From the NCBI RefSeq assembly GCF_963676685.1, contig NC_092354.1, positions 33,202,193 to 33,266,192 on the forward strand: a DNA stretch of 64,000 nucleotides, in the 5' to 3' direction. Source of the stretch: Mytilus edulis (lineage: Eukaryota > Mollusca > Bivalvia > Mytilida > Mytilidae). Below are positions 23,840-35,307 of the stretch, piece after piece. The notes under the pieces were generated by a model. That model saw nothing but the letters and a program-made list of their open reading frames with translations. It made no database searches and was not told where the DNA came from. A program made the position numbers and the translations under genes. How positions within the stretch are numbered: the stretch's first letter is position 1; each line of letters opens with the position of its first letter.

Positions 23840-23851
23840 CTCAATTTCCAT
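23840..23851 (-). CDS. Transposase gene, first coding exon (MEIE)
   Basis: ATGGAAATTGAG followed by donor GTATGT. Start context has A at -3 and G at +4. Phase 0 joins to Asp-Leu-Asp-Glu at 22046, giving a smooth acidic N-terminus. The nearest alternative starts, Met codons at about 22085, lie upstream of the strong GTCTATTGCAG acceptor and would be intronic, so this start is preferred. Confidence 0.6.
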
Positions 23852-24529
23852 TATTGTAAAGTACAATACATGTAGTTCTTTCTTTTAGAGCGTGGTTAAA
23901 AAGACGGAAACATTCAGACAGGTATTCTTCTCTGCCATATTGGATTTCTTTAAGCAAACGCTCTCGTGAAATTAGCCGATTTCCCGCCATAGCATGCATT
24001 ATTTCCCGCCATATGTTAAATCATTTTTTGTGTTCATACAACAATTTGGATGTATCAAAAATAGAATAGTAATCTAGCTTTGGAAAATAACTAATAGTGT
24101 TTTTTTCGTAAATATTTCAGATTTGTCATTGTTTATATATAGTATACATTGTAGAAGAAAATACATTTAATGTATTGCAACATTTAGATATCGTGGTACT
24201 ACATGTACTATGAGACATTTGTGTTTCTAATCTTTCGTTTGTTTGTTTTTTTTTGTTTTTTTTTAATATTTGTACTTCTAAAAAACAAAAAAGACATATA
24301 CACCGGACACACAAACAAGTAGATGGAAGGTTTTAAAAGAACTTTATCACAAAATTCAAATCATTCTGTTTAAATTTCGGATCGTAAATAATACGGTATT
24401 TTACAGAAAGAATGTACCATAAGACACACGCATTAGAACGTCAAGTAAACAATATCTCAATTTCAACGTGAAATTAATCGGTTTATCGTACTTTACCTTC
24501 TAGCGTTGACTACCGATAACGACGTCAAA
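23852..24529 (-). promoter_or_regulatory. 5' region of the transposon gene
   Basis: About 700 bases between the right terminal inverted repeat and the ATG. Two GGCGGGAAAT-type words (plus strand ATTTCCCGCC near 23990 and 24008) look like E2F-type sites near a likely transcription start. Inference only. Confidence 0.3.
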
Positions 24530-24884
24530 TGCGATAAGGGTTGTTTTTGCTTGACGGGCGTCATATATATATATATTTATCTAGAATAGACGATATAGTT
24601 CAATTAACATAAAACTAACTGTATGTGTGTATTTTTTTTTAATTTTTTTTTGGATTTTTGTATTTTTTTTTTTTATTTAATGTCCTTTTTTTTTTCTCTC
24701 CAGATAATCAGGTAGTTGACGCCAATTAACAATTTGGAATGGATGAGCATATTGCACCTCATGCATGATATAATTTGTTTTGATTATTTATTTAAATTAA
24801 ACTTTTGATTTATGTTGGTGCGTAAGTTTTTTTTTTTTTTATATAAATAATTGTAAAAATTTGCTCCGACTAACAAAGAGTACC

Positions 24885-25320
24885 GAACTCCAAGGAAAAT
24901 TAAAAAAAAAGGGAAAGTCCTTAATGAAATGGCAAAACAAAAAGCTCAAACACATCAAACGAATGGAACACAACTACCATTCTCCAGACTTGGTACAGGC
25001 ATGTTCTTATGTAGAAAATGGTGGATTAGTTTTTAAAGTTTGCTAAACCTTTCATTTGTATGATAATTGCATAGCATTCCATTAACAATGCGTGGGTAAA
25101 ACATTCATAATGGGTAAAAATGTCAAAAACTTGGGTACGACAGTCAACAATGAATTATAATCTTAAATACTATAAAAACAAACAACAATGTCAACAAAGG
25201 GGAACAAAATAACATAAATACACTCCATAGACAAAACACATACACAAAAATGAAAGACAAAAATTCAAAATGACCATAGCACAATAAAACACTAGCGGGA
25301 TGTATAAATACCAAGCAATG
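24885..25320 (+). repeat. Dispersed repeat family R6, long copy
   Basis: GAACTCCAAGGAAAATT ... CATCAAACGAATGGAACAC ... GGTACAGGCATGTTC ... CACTAGCGGGATGTATAAAT. Longest R6 copy in the window; ends where the zinc-finger ORF begins. Confidence 0.85.
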
Positions 25321-25688
25321 TGACGCAAATAAATATCTTCTCTTGTCCACATAGTAAATGTAAGCAGAAATATGCAGAGAAGTGGAAAATGAACAGACAT
25401 CTAAAGTCAACACATAAATATAGTTCAGAGATGGTTTCAGCCATTCAAATACCTATTTCAAAGGAAGAAAACATGCACTATGTTTGTCCTGGAAATGTGC
25501 TCTATCGTAAAGTTTCTAAAGTAAACACAGAAGCAAGGGACGCCGCTAGGAAGGCTAGACAGGATTTTATTAGAGAACAAAATTTACCGGTTCGTGATCA
25601 ACCGTCCGGAGATTTACAAGTGTGTAGAGGCCACTATCAGGATTTTAATAATAACTTAACAGAAGCTAAGGTTGTTAAACGTTGGTGA
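25320..25688 (+). CDS. C2H2 finger ORF next to a 3' LTR, 5'-truncated
   Basis: A 122-codon frame with one classic finger (C-x4-C ... H-x4-H in CPHSKCKQKYAEKWKMNRH then LKSTH), followed by a charged segment with RDAARKARQDFIREQ. Its 5' end is cut by repeat R6, and the frame's first codons may belong to that repeat. It lies 270 bp before a purine tract and a TG...CA block, so it is probably the last part of an LTR-retrotransposon ORF, although I see no integrase motif. Confidence 0.5.
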   Translation: MTQINIFSCPHSKCKQKYAEKWKMNRHLKSTHKYSSEMVSAIQIPISKEENMHYVCPGNVLYRKVSKVNTEARDAARKARQDFIREQNLPVRDQPSGDLQVCRGHYQDFNNNLTEAKVVKRW

Positions 25689-25968
25689 AATTTAGTTTGA
25701 TCATTGATAAACTTTTCAGGACAGTGAAAAGGGGTGGTGCATTTATGCAAGTTTATACTATTTTGTTATATATATTTATTTTGTTTTACATACATTGCAA
25801 TATTTTGATACTGTTTAATTTACATATATTACATCGTTATACTTTGATACTATTTGTCTACATGCATTACTATATTTTTGACGTGTTACTAGTGCTTTTA
25901 TATTTCTAAATTAATGCATTTAGAACAAATTATAATCAAAAATCTAATTTGTTCTGAGGGGGAAGGAA

Positions 25969-27070
25969 TGTGGCAGATGTGGTTATTGCACACATTTTGA
26001 TTTTTAATTTCATACATTTTGATGCTTAATTTTACCTGTGCTCGCTAGTAATTCTTTAGATCTTTTTGATATAAAATTCCCATGCTTCTTTGTTGACATT
26101 TTCCTTTCACTTTAGCAGTTAAATATATGAAGTTTTTCATTGGTTATTTGTTAGGGGTAGATTTTCAATTATTATGAATGACACCAAGTATTACTTCCCC
26201 TTATTTTGACGGATTTACAAGGTGATGAATTATTTTGTGTGTTGTGTATAAATTTCTAAATAAAGTATGTCATTTAGTTAAATAAGTTGTTAATGTAAGA
26301 AATTTAAGTAGTATTTGTATCTTTAGAATAGAATTTGATGATATTTTGGAGACTGAAATACGGTTTTAGACCGCATATGAGAAATATTATGTTTTCCTTC
26401 TTATAGTAAATGTGTCTCATTAGTAATTTGTCGAATACTTTACTGTTTAAAGGTAATATGACCACTTGGATTTATCATTAATCCGCCATTCGTTTATTAC
26501 ACACGGATTTATCATTAATCCGACCAATAAATGAAGTCTCTACAAAAATAAGTCTCTAAAATGTAGACTTTTCACTCTTTTGAACAAGTTTCTAGCAATT
26601 TATAGATTATAAACTTCACTTTAAACTTTAGGAAAAACATTTAAAATGTAGCTTAATATTTAACTTTCGCTAACTACCACAGTGTGTTCTCGCGGTTGAT
26701 TATCCGTTAGGGTCGTGAGTGTTGTAGTCCTTGCCAGTACTACCTGTGTTTACTACTACATTTTGAGATTGCTGTTGAATATTTATTCAGATCTATTTTT
26801 ATACTGTAAACTGCTTCACTTGTTTTTACACTTGTTATGTTTCACATTTTGTGATAATAAAGTATGTAAAACTGATTGAAATTAGAGTCTCATTGCCAAT
26901 ATCATACGTCTCAGTACAACAAGGAAGAACCAGTCTGTTTGCACATAACACAAAAGTACATCACTTGTCGCAACCGTCGTCAGTCTGTCAGTCTGTAGTT
27001 GTGGCAATATCAGACATTTTAGTAGTCAGCAGGGTTTGGTGACGCATAGCCGCCCGACCCTCCTGTTACA
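25969..27070 (+). mobile_element. Probable 3' LTR with polypurine tract
   Basis: A purine tract (GAGGGGGAAGGAA, 25956-25968) is followed directly by TGTGGCAG; the block ends with CTGTTACA at 27070. The ends form a 6-of-8 inverted repeat (TGT...ACA). An AATAAA with nearby transcript-like sequence lies at about 26854. Length about 1.1 kb. No 5' LTR is in the window, so the boundaries cannot be confirmed internally. A direct pair ATTTATCATTAATCCG occurs near 26470 and 26507. Confidence 0.45.
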
Positions 27071-28205
27071 CTACATTATATTGAAACCAGTTAACTGTGT
27101 TTCACATATTGTTCCTACGGAACGTGTATCATTTCAAGATATCGAAGGCATAGACAGCATCTTTTTCGGTGATTCTTGAGGCTAAAGTATTAAAGCTGAT
27201 TAAATAGATGAATGAATAAACGAATCTTTATTGTAAAAGCATAGGCATACTGTGGTAACATATATTACATAATATAAAATATATAAGATACGATATGAAA
27301 GCGCAAATTAAGGAGGTTCGCAGGGAAGAAGACAGTTTGAGGGGAGAAGACTTACAGGAAAACGGGGGAAAACAAAAAGAAGAAGTTGAAAATGAGGTAT
27401 TTTCAATACCGGTTGCTACCAGTACTATAACATTTAAATTGTGATTCTTTGTAAACGTCATTCTTACTATTGTAAAATGTATATATAAAACACTTAGATT
27501 GGCATTCCTTATATATTTGTACATCTTAGATCTGTTATACCATAATATAACTGTTGTTGTAAAATGTCTTTATATGTCTTGGATTGTGAATCCTTGTATA
27601 TGTCGTCTTAAGATCTGTTTGGTCACAATCTAAGTGTTGTAAAATGTCTACACACAACACTTACATTAATTATTTCTTATATGTATATATATAATTTTAG
27701 AACTATCATTTTAGAACTATTATAGTACAATTTGATTGTTGTAAAACGTCTATACACAGCATTTAGCTTGTGATATCTTGTTTATATCATCTTAGATATG
27801 TGATACCTTGTAGTACATGATTTATTATTTCCTTTCCGGTCAAAATGTGTCTGCCTTATTTGACTTATGTGGATATTAAGATAACAGGTTTTTTTCAGAT
27901 TGAACAAGAGACCCCACACTTCAATGCTACGATGAAGTCCAAGTAGATGTTCGAATTTTTTTTTAATCTTCTTAAAGAAATGTGAACACAGCAAACACAT
28001 AATGAATGTATGTTTGGTTTATTAAAGTTAATTACCAAGAGAAAGTTATCTAGCCAACCTTATACAGGAAATGGAGTTACTATATAAATTAAAATCATGA
28101 AGAATCTTAAGTCAGACAGGAATACTTATCACTCTTCTAACTATTCACCTCACACTAAATATTAGAAATTATTTTGTGATTTTTAATTAGTAAATTGAAT
28201 TGACG
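27071..28205. repeat. Degenerate tandem repeat (about 85-90 bp) and flanks
   Basis: Between about 27467 and 27800 a unit starting with TTGTAAAATGTCTATACAC-like sequence and ending in ATCTTAGATCTG recurs four times with drift. The rest is unassigned. Confidence 0.5.
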
Positions 28206-28532
28206 CAGGATGAGAAATCCGATCAACCAATGGGACGCACATTCGTGTAAATTTTCCCCATTATCCATAGCGAAAAACTGTAACTTTTTATCAGTTTTAA
28301 AACTTTTTTTTTGTGTTCACAAGAGCTGTTATAATCAATTATGCCATGAGGTATGGCACACATACATGAATTTCTCCTGCAGTCCTTATCATTCACTCGT
28401 GCATTTTTTTAAAACTTTCTTACCAGAGTTAATATCTTTATCCCAAAGCTTTCCTGCTTCGACATATCAACAATTTCCATCCAAACATATGAGTTTTGTT
28501 TTTTGTCATGTGACTCAACTTGAATTTTAGGT

Positions 28533-28626
28533 GCACCTACAACTTCTATGAAGAGTATCCGCAGATAAGCATTGTAGACGCTGCTGCTGGTGTCATGCAT
28601 ATTATCACATTGGGTGTTAACTTTCT
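28533..28626 (+). pseudogene. Possible exon remnant
   Basis: After AACTTGAATTTTAG the frame reads CTYNFYEEYPQISIVDAAAG then a short hydrophobic run. Composition looks coding but there is no donor of quality and no known domain. Confidence 0.25.
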
Positions 28627-28734
28627 CACAAGATAATCACATTTCTCTCTCTCCAAATATGTGCAATGAGGTCATGAAATCTAAAAATGTATCAAATTTG
28701 TGTGAGCTCATTTTTTCTGTCTGTGATGCTCTGT

Positions 28735-29035
28735 ATGAAAGCTTATATAAAAGCTATAATCCAAAGGTCCAAAAAGTATAGCCAAATCCGTGAAAGGAAT
28801 CAGAGCTATGCATGAGGGAGATACATTCCTTAATTTATAATAATTTCTAATATTTTGTATCAGCAAATTTTAATAACACAAAAAATCCATATTTTCACGC
28901 CAGTACCGAAGTACTGGCTACTTGGCTGGTGATACCCTCGGGGACTAATAGTCCACCAGCAGAGGCATCGTCCCAGTGGTAGTTATAAAATTAACGGTAC
29001 CAATTTTCTTGCTCCAGATGCGCATTTCGACAAAA
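28735..29035. repeat. Dispersed repeat family R7, copy 1
   Basis: AAGCTTATATAAAAG ... CCAAATCCGTGAAAGGAATC ... GCCAGTACCGAAGTACTGGC ... ACGGTACCAATTTTCTTGC. The 36298-36590 copy has the same blocks in rotated order, so the family can occur head-to-tail. The GCCAGTAC/GTACTGGC word is a perfect short palindrome. Confidence 0.85.
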
Positions 29036-29310
29036 CAATGATGATGTCAATATACAAGGGTATGGCATGTTTCAGCCAATGCCTTATAATTACGGTTACA
29101 ATCGTTTTAGTTCTCCACAAGGACCTACACCTCCATGTTTTTCTCAACAACCACGAAGGTCAAGACCCCACCCCGCACACCATTGATATGTTATCGGTGC
29201 AATAAACCTGGTCATATGGCTAGGGATTGCCTTTATCCCTCCACCCCAGAACTAGTTACTGGACTCTTATCGTTATGTTTTTCGTTGTTTTTGCTCATAA
29301 GATGTTGGCA
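29036..29310 (+). pseudogene. Gag-like CCHC zinc-knuckle fragment
   Basis: An aromatic/Pro-rich stretch (MFQPMPYNYGYNRF) in one frame shifts after about 29180 to a second frame carrying the knuckle CYRCNKPGHMARDC (C-x2-C-x4-H-x4-C). This is the nucleocapsid-type knuckle of LTR-retrotransposon Gag, although cellular CCHC proteins exist. No protease or reverse transcriptase follows. Dead fragment. Confidence 0.5.
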
Positions 29311-31329
29311 TGCATTGTACATATGATATTACCTTATATAACTGAATTCTGATGCAAGTTATATATAAAACCAGGATTTTTTTCGAATAAAACTTGGGGG
29401 TGTGATTTTTAATAGCGACCCGACCAATGAATGTGTTATATAAGTATCTGAACCATAAGCCTGTACTGTACTGCTTCGTTAAGGGAATAGTGTAAAATGC
29501 ACAAGTTAGATTGTGTATGAGAAAATAAGGGGCTCTTAAAAGGGCCGTTATGAATGTCCCAACTATGAAGAAGGAACTTCTGACACTTTTCCTTAGCATC
29601 TACAAATATATAAAAAGTAATGCAAAAATAACTATGAATAAGTGATAAAACTGCGCTCTTGACACAACAGTATAGTTAATTTTTTTCACATTTACCTTAA
29701 GACTCGAATAAAATGGCGCAAGGTTGCATGGTATGAACAATAAATCTGGTAAACAGGTATAATCAATAGTTTGCAGTTCTTGTTTTTGGTTGAACTTTAA
29801 GACTTTCCGTGCCTATATATATATATCAGCACTGAAAATTTTTACTGAAACTACCAAAAAAAACATGCACCCAGCCGAAAACAAACTCACATAATTTAAT
29901 TGTAAACTAATGATGATTAGGAAAAGTAAGATCCATATATATAATAATAATTTAAATTATATGTTTTGTTAAATTTTCTGTTAATTATAAAGTCTTTTAA
30001 TGAATTCTAAATAAATATAATTTTTTATTATTGGATAAACTAGGAATTTGTTTACAAAAAGGCCTTTTATATATAGCTTTTATAACTTTTTATACACTAT
30101 GACCATGGTGACTTGGATACTTCACTTGAACATTTCCATCAACTCATTTATATTTATTGTCTTTAAAAATACTAAAAACCTACCAGCTTCAAAGATAATC
30201 TTTCCTTTGTAGGTATTTCCATCTGTCCACATAGCTGTACATGTATCATTTAGTGTGAGTTCAAGCGTACACAGGTATAAATGTTGTTATTTGGAAAGGA
30301 TAAACAGAAAGGATTAGAAAGAGTATGCTGTCGCGATGTTAATACACTAAGATTTAATACACGATGAGAATAAAGATACAATAATTAAATTGTGTAAATT
30401 AATTGAAAATAAAATTCAGATTCGTAATTCCGAAAGTGTATAAAAATAAAAGGAAACAATTTTTGATTACTTTCTTAGCGGCAATTGGCGTAAAGATTCA
30501 AATATGAAGCAAAAAATAGTAGTTTTAATCTTTTATAAAAACTAAATGCAATATTACCCAATTTGATATATCATTGTACATCTGTTTGATATCATTGACT
30601 TTACCGGAATTTCTTAACTTGTATTCAAATCTGGCTGTGTTTAAATGCTAATAAAACTATTGCAATTTTAAAGTTTTTAATTGACAAAAAAATACAACAT
30701 ACAACATGCATGATTTTTTTTTAGTTTCTTTTTAACATTTTATTCTTACATAATTAAATTCATTTGACAATCATTTACACGAACTTTTTGTGAAAAGAAT
30801 ATCAATTATCTAAGCTAAGGCATTATTTCTTTTGAGGATTTAGTTTTAAATTCTATGATAATATTTGTGCAATGTTGAACATGATAGCCGTCATTAATCC
30901 AAATAAGTAATACAGTAGTTGTAATAAAAGTTATATTTTAGTCATGCATAACTGATATTGACGAATTTATAATAGTTCGTCCATACATCGTTGTTCTTGA
31001 AACAATCATTATTAGTATACATGTAAGTTTCTTGACGTATAAGAGCCATTGAGGATGAGCTCCAGAGAAATCAGACTACTGGCGTTTCGTTCGTTTGTTT
31101 GTTGGGAAAGGAGAGGAAATGCAACCGCTTGTACAGATAAACGACATAATTACCATACAAGCATTTATAGTCAACACAATCAGAAAGAGTTCCCATCGTT
31201 AGACGGGGAATATGAAGGCTTCCAAGAATGAACAAGTGACATGTCTAACTCTGAACAGTTAGAAAACAGACTATCGACATCGACCGCTTGTTCTTAATAT
31301 TTGAAACTGTATGCATATATATACGTAGA
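29311..31329. other. No gene seen
   Basis: AT-rich, no motif-bearing ORF and no repeat I can match within the window. Confidence 0.35.
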
Positions 31330-31430
31330 TAAAGGCAGATGTGGTGTGAGTGCCAATGAGACAACTCTCCATCCAAATAACAATTTAAAAAAGTAAACCA
31401 TTATAGGTTAAAGTACGGCCGTATACGTTT
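31330..31430 (-). repeat. R1 fragment
   Basis: GTGTGAGTGCCAATGAGACA and ACCATTATAGGTTAAAGTAC; compare 56635-56770. Confidence 0.8.
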
Positions 31431-31444
31431 ATGATATATCAGTT

Positions 31445-31945
31445 TAATTGAGGTCTGGAGCTGGCATGTCAGTTAACTGCTAGTAGTCTGTTGTTATTTA
31501 TGTATTATTGTCATTTTATTTATTTTCTTTTGTTACATCTTTTGACATCAGACTCGGACTTCCCTTGAACTGAATTTTAATGTGCGTATTGTTATTCTTT
31601 TACTTTTCTACATTGGCTAGAGGTATAGGGGGAGGGTTGAGATCTCATAAACATGTTTAACCCCGCCGCAATTTTGCGCCTGTCCCAAGTCAGGAGCCTC
31701 TGGCCTTTGTTAGTCTTGTATGATTTTAAATTTTAGTTTCTTGTGTATAATTCGGAGTTAAGTATGACGTCCATTATCACTTTACTATTATGCATATTTT
31801 AGGGGCCAGCTGAGGGACACCTGCGGGTGCGGGAGTTCTCGCTGCATTGAAGACCCATTGGTTGCCTTCGGCTGTTGTTTGCTCTGTGGTCGGGTGGTTG
31901 TCGCTTTGACATATTCACCATTTCCTTTCTCAATTTTATGAGTTC
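31445..31945 (+). repeat. Composite repeat R3 plus R2
   Basis: R3 (31445-31760) is the inverted partner of 2837-3130. R2 follows at 31798 with GGGGCCAGCTGAGGGACACC and TGCATTGAAGACC and ends in CATTTCCTTTCTCAATTTTA. R2 also occurs alone at 43968-44116. Confidence 0.85.
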
Positions 31946-33800
31946 TTGCGTCTGACAAAAACTAAATTCCTTCATGGTTATATCTTGCCATACGTTTATA
32001 TTGGTTTGCAAGGTGATTACTCACAGTCGTTATTTGAAAATCCTGTTTGTGAGATGTAGATTCATTTCAATACAGAAATTTCGTCTATATATTTCACAAG
32101 TGTATAACACGGAGAAGCTCTGAAGGTCCATTACTCCCATTTTGTTTGGGTGTGAACCATCGATGTTTACAGCAATATCACAGAATAAGATGATGATGGT
32201 AGAAAGAACTATGGGCGTCATGTGGCAAATATTACATGCATATCGGACAATGAGTTGTCAATCTGTATGAAAAGATTTCCAATACATCCATATTATTGAG
32301 AAGGAATGTTTACATGCTATACTCTAGTACTAGTATTACAGGGTTCTTGTGGCGTTCACCTTAGACACACATCTTTTTAACGATGTTTTAAAAAAAAGAC
32401 AGAACCAATTTAATGTCATATTTCCCTATTTTTTAAATATAACTTAAAGTCTTTTATCTGACAAGAATACCCCTATTTAGCGAACAAGTAATTTATTCTT
32501 TTTTCTATTATTGAATACCAAGAAATAAAATAAATCCCGAAATTAATTTGAAACTTTGATACTCAAAAGTTTCCCAGCAAAATATTCACATTCCCTGGGG
32601 ATAATTAGTGTTCGTCCAGTGGCATATATAACAATTGTGATGACGAATTACTTCCTTTGTTCGAGAACAATCTTATTGAAATATAAATCTGTGATTTTAC
32701 TAGGTCCACAGCTTCAATGAACCAAAGCAAAAGTTATACATCGACCTGTATTTAAATCAAATTGGTTCTCTTCTTCTTCTGGTATACAATAGTCTATCGA
32801 CATTCGATGATTACATATTGTTGGCATAGTGGACTAGTCTATTTACAACACTTTTACCCCTATTTATTCAAAATATATGTTTTTTTCTTATGTTCAATTT
32901 ATACATGTATATATTTTAAATTGCGCTATAGTTCCGTAACTTTCTATCCAGTCGTATAAACGAATCGTCGGCAAGTGCGTACATTTTTTTAAATCAATAT
33001 TTCTGGTCTGTTCCAATCTGTCCTTCACTATTGACAATGACTATATATTACATTTTCCCAAATTCACCCTTGGAAGAAATATTTAAATAGATTTTAATTT
33101 CATCAAATCTTATTTTTTGGGTATTATTTATATGTTTATGAATTATATTCTTTACACCAGAAATGTTATTTATAAACAAGCGTATGAGTTTAGTAATGAC
33201 AAGTAAGACAGAGTTGTATATTATTCATCTGATAGTTCAAAATGGAAAGTTATAAGTTATCAGCCGTGTACACTGATCAATACCTGCAAGAAGTGAAACG
33301 ATGCATGAACTTGCAAGCCCGACAGGAAATCGCTTGAATACCTGGACGTGTCACCTCACACCCCTCACAATACCTTTGGAAGTAATACCTTTAGCCATGC
33401 TGGTGATCAGATGAGGGAAGATCAAAATATATTTGTTTATTACTTTAAAGAATTATGAACAAATTAGATTTTCGAAAACAATTTTCACGGAACACTTATT
33501 TATGATTTCAACTTTGACTTTTCACCTAATTCCAATATCAATAGTTTAAAAACAACAGACCATGGTAATTTAAAAAAAGTAAGAATATTTTTCGTATCAA
33601 GTTAGTAAGTCGGATAAAACAACCGTACGATTGACAAGATATCGACACGCAATTACGACTACATCGGTTACTGTAGTTTTGTTTCTTTGTGGTTTATAGA
33701 CATATCGTTTTTATTAATCGGGAAAGAAGACAAAATGGCGGATCGCAAAGAATTGATACTCTAAATTTGAAATCGATGGTGATCGCTTATCTAGCGGAAT
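31946..33800. other. No confident gene; small ORF with a signal-like N-terminus
   Basis: A 63-codon minus-strand ORF (32030-32221) begins MTPIVLSTIIILFCDIAVN, a good signal-peptide profile, followed by a short tail with two Cys. It could be the first exon of a secreted protein, but I found no matching downstream exon. The rest shows no gene. Confidence 0.3.
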
Positions 33801-33924
33801 AAAACTTTAATATCTATGAATTTGAGCAGTTTCATACAGAATGAACATAATACCAATTTTTGATTTTTTTGCGAAGTTTCCCTTTAAAGACGAGCGGGGG
33901 TAGGTCGAACAAAATGAAAAATTG

Positions 33925-34245
33925 AAAAAATGTCCAAATCTATGATTGCGTTGGATAAAAACCGCAATATTTATACATGTGCATGTTAAACAAATTTCGT
34001 TGTAGAAGGGTCTAAAAACAGCACCAACAACATTTTCCAAAAGACCAAAAAGTGAAAAAGTATATTTAAACAAAACGCATTTGACTAACAGGTCGAATAA
34101 CTGATGTTCTATAACCCTGCTGACTGCCATTGGCGATTGCCAAATAAAATTGATCACAAGATGTAACAAAATGGATCTTAATATAAATTTAATACTTAAC
34201 AGAAAAAAAATACTTGAGGCCACGATGTTATGTCACAAACATAAG
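33925..34245. repeat. R8 family, copy 2
   Basis: TATGATTGCGTTGGATAAAA ... GACTGCCATTGGCGATTGCC ... AACAAAATGGATCTTAATAT. Its 3' part overlaps the 5' part of copy 1 at 2088. The TATGATTGCGTTGGATAAAA block recurs at about 34507. A long open minus-strand frame here is part of the repeat. Confidence 0.75.
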
Positions 34246-34555
34246 GTGTCCATATTTTTTTAGTACACCATATCCGGATTTCGACAATAAACGTCTCTTC
34301 AGTGATGTTAGGGATCGAAACGATATTAGGAGGGCCATATAAAAGTATCCTCCTTTTTAGAAAAAGTACCCTCATTTTTAGATAGACTCTTGAATTTTAA
34401 GAGTCAATATAGGATGAACTGATCATATAAACCGGAGGGAAAATATGATACAAGCCCAAACGAAAAAATATAAACGAGTCTAAATTGAAAACTACGTCCA
34501 AACCTATGATTGCGTTGGATAAAAACCGCTGGTTTTAAATGCATTATTCGGCTCC

Positions 34556-35103
34556 TTTTAATAGACTTTTCGTTCCATAGTCATTGGTATTCTTGATTCT
34601 GAAAGTGTTATTTCTTTCTGTACTCTTTTGACAAGCTGTGCAGCTGGTAGATGTATCGGAACTGGATTCCCTTTCAATGATCTAAGTAATGGTCTTTGCC
34701 TACGTGCAAATTCTCTGGACACATTTTTATTCATTGCTACCTAGTTTTCACTTATTTGTCTGATTTGTGGTCCTGAAAGCCGGAAATCTCCTCTAGGTTC
34801 CCTCATTCAAGTTAAAAGTAATCGTTTAGTGACACCTAACCATACTTGGTGCATATGCATAAACATTGGGAAACATTTTATCATATTGATAGGTAAATGA
34901 GTGACAGGTGAATTTTCTTTATGGTGTTGGACCTGTTCATGTTTTCTAAAAGATTCGTAAATTCTCTGTGTTAAATAAGAAACTTCTGGATATGTCATTC
35001 TTCCTATGTATTCACCACTTTGATTGCATCTATCACAGCCATAACAACATGAATATTGTTTAAGACAATAACAATCAAAACCTAGGAGTAAACAAAGTCT
35101 CAC
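34556..35103 (-). pseudogene. Transposase fragment (HHK...MH-x-x-x-LGV type)
   Basis: A 98-codon frame with C-x-x-C pairs (CYGCDRC), GEYIGRMTYPEV, HHKENSP and MIKCFPMFMHMHQVWLGV, which I associate with a widespread invertebrate transposase domain (SP-x-x-x-LP-x-D-x-x-x-x-FP-x-DYMH-x-x-x-LGV). After the stop at 34807 the protein continues in another frame: GDFRLSGPQIRQIS, EFARRQRPL, ESRIPMTMERKVY, down to about 34560. The expected Asp-Tyr-Met-His is Phe-Met-His-Met-His here. Dead. Confidence 0.6.
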
Positions 35104-35307
35104 AAAACAAAGGACATTTACATCAACAGTTATAAATTAGAAATTAGAAACAACAGAACTCCACTCAAAAACCCCGACTACTGCTTTAATGGTGTCATCC
35201 CGAAGTCGGTGGGGTTACACCAGTTATGCAGCAATCATTTTCTTCTACTTATTCCATGGTACACTGACTAGGACGAAATACTTCGGCAGGACCGCACTTT
35301 CAGGTTC

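Larger units (their letters stand above)
9001..24562 (-). mobile_element. Large DNA transposon with 33-bp terminal inverted repeats
   Basis: Left end 9001-9033 (GACGCCCGACAAGCAAAA...) and right end 24530-24562 (reverse complement GACGCCCGTCAAGCAAAA...) match at about 29 of 33 positions, and both lie against a (TA)n tract, so the target duplication cannot be resolved. Between them lies one spliced minus-strand transposase gene (ATG at 23851, stop at 10359). The span is inflated by two insertions: 9.26 kb at 10746-20007 and about 1.1 kb at 9150-10262. Without them the element would be about 5.2 kb. I do not assign it to a named superfamily. Confidence 0.7.

Noticed and set aside
9001-24562. Polinton/Maverick (giant virus-like transposon)
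   Set aside because: Size fits, but no DNA polymerase B, integrase, packaging ATPase or capsid motif is visible; the size is explained by nested insertions.
27228-27524. 98-codon minus-strand ORF
   Set aside because: Low-complexity Ser/Phe-rich, overlaps degenerate tandem repeats, no motif.
28210-28530. 106-codon plus-strand ORF
   Set aside because: No family motif and no splice partner; only the short segment after 28533 looks coding, in another frame.
33807-34223. 138-codon minus-strand ORF with hydrophobic content
   Set aside because: It is the antisense of dispersed repeat R8; the same sequence is non-coding in its other copy.
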